From: JAHJEM01 sp043805315
GTDB lineage: Archaea; Nanobdellota; Nanobdellia; Woesearchaeales; JAHJEM01
Length of the DNA: 12,777 nt
NCBI GenBank assembly: GCA_043805315.1
Contig: JAZDID010000020.1
Location: 1-12,777 of the forward strand
Direction of reading: 5' to 3'
Both the position numbers and the translations under genes were made by a program. Under the pieces are notes generated by a model. It saw nothing but the letters and a program-made list of their open reading frames with translations. It was not told the DNA's origin and searched no databases. The first letter of the stretch is position 1. Each line of letters starts with the position of its first letter. This document shows positions 12,707 through 12,777 of the stretch, in pieces.

Positions 12707-12777
12707 GTGCAAAAGACATTCATTTTCGACCTTGACGACACTCTTATTCCCTGCGAGATCCATTACAGCGTGCGCAT
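12707..12777 (+). CDS. HAD-superfamily hydrolase, N-terminal fragment (runs off right edge)
   Basis: The GTG at 12707 opens MQKTFIFDLDDTLIPCEIHY, containing HAD motif I DxDDTL (Asp8 is the nucleophile). HAD enzymes are phosphatases and related phosphotransferases; the substrate cannot be told from 23 residues. Start choice rests on the AGGTGAT site upstream. Confidence 0.8.
   Translation, partial: MQKTFIFDLDDTLIPCEIHYSVR

Noticed and set aside
12441..12719. Minus-strand frame of 92 residues over the G-rich tract.
   Set aside because: Low-complexity Pro/His/Thr content reflects the C-rich complement, it overlaps the start of the HAD gene, and there is no promoter or ribosome-binding site.

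Overview
The window is from an archaeon. The support is a split-gene-free archaeal information-processing cluster (ribosomal protein L37Ae, RNA polymerase subunit P, a Pcc1-like KEOPS subunit, prefoldin beta, UPF0147), a HerA-type ATPase, an archaeal topoisomerase IA, and TATA boxes about 27 bases upstream of many start codons, as in leaderless archaeal transcripts. Small compact genes, the DGR type and the mix of families suggest a DPANN lineage (Woesearchaeota/Pacearchaeota-like). That placement is inference.

The main discovery is a diversity-generating retroelement (DGR) at positions 1-1551, all read on the minus strand. In transcription order it has a 281-codon target gene (1551 to 706) with an internal variable repeat (VR, 975-877), a short leader, the template repeat (TR, 517-419), and a reverse transcriptase whose first 131 codons (394 to the left edge) are present. 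TR and VR align without gaps over 99 bp. They differ at 23 positions, and every one of these is an adenine in the TR; all 68 non-adenine positions are identical. A GC-only block ends the repeat, and a perfect 6-bp hairpin follows the VR but not the TR. These are the hallmarks of adenine-directed mutagenic retrohoming.

From 1764 to 3785 a HerA/FtsK-superfamily ATPase runs on the plus strand, converging on a short MscS-type channel gene (4360-3782). A minus-strand run follows: UPF0147 (4706-4446, with its own promoter inside the prefoldin gene), prefoldin beta, a Pcc1-like protein, RpoP and L37Ae (5741), then tRNA-Pro(TGG) at 5898-5821.

The 5941-6408 interval has no conventional gene. It holds two possible micro-ORFs, one almost pure lysine and one almost pure aspartate/glutamate, each with a TATA-like box and followed by T-rich tracts. 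After it come topoisomerase I (8634-6409) and a protein with two Fis-type helix-turn-helix regions (9428-8754).

The right part carries an unrecognised 239-residue protein followed one base later by a Vps4/CDC48-type AAA+ ATPase with a helical, MIT-like N-terminus (9577-11437, plus strand), then a Fic-family protein (12356-11448, minus) whose promoter is flanked by two 11-bp direct repeats. A G-rich, C-free tract follows, and the window ends in the first codons of a HAD-family hydrolase (12707 onward).
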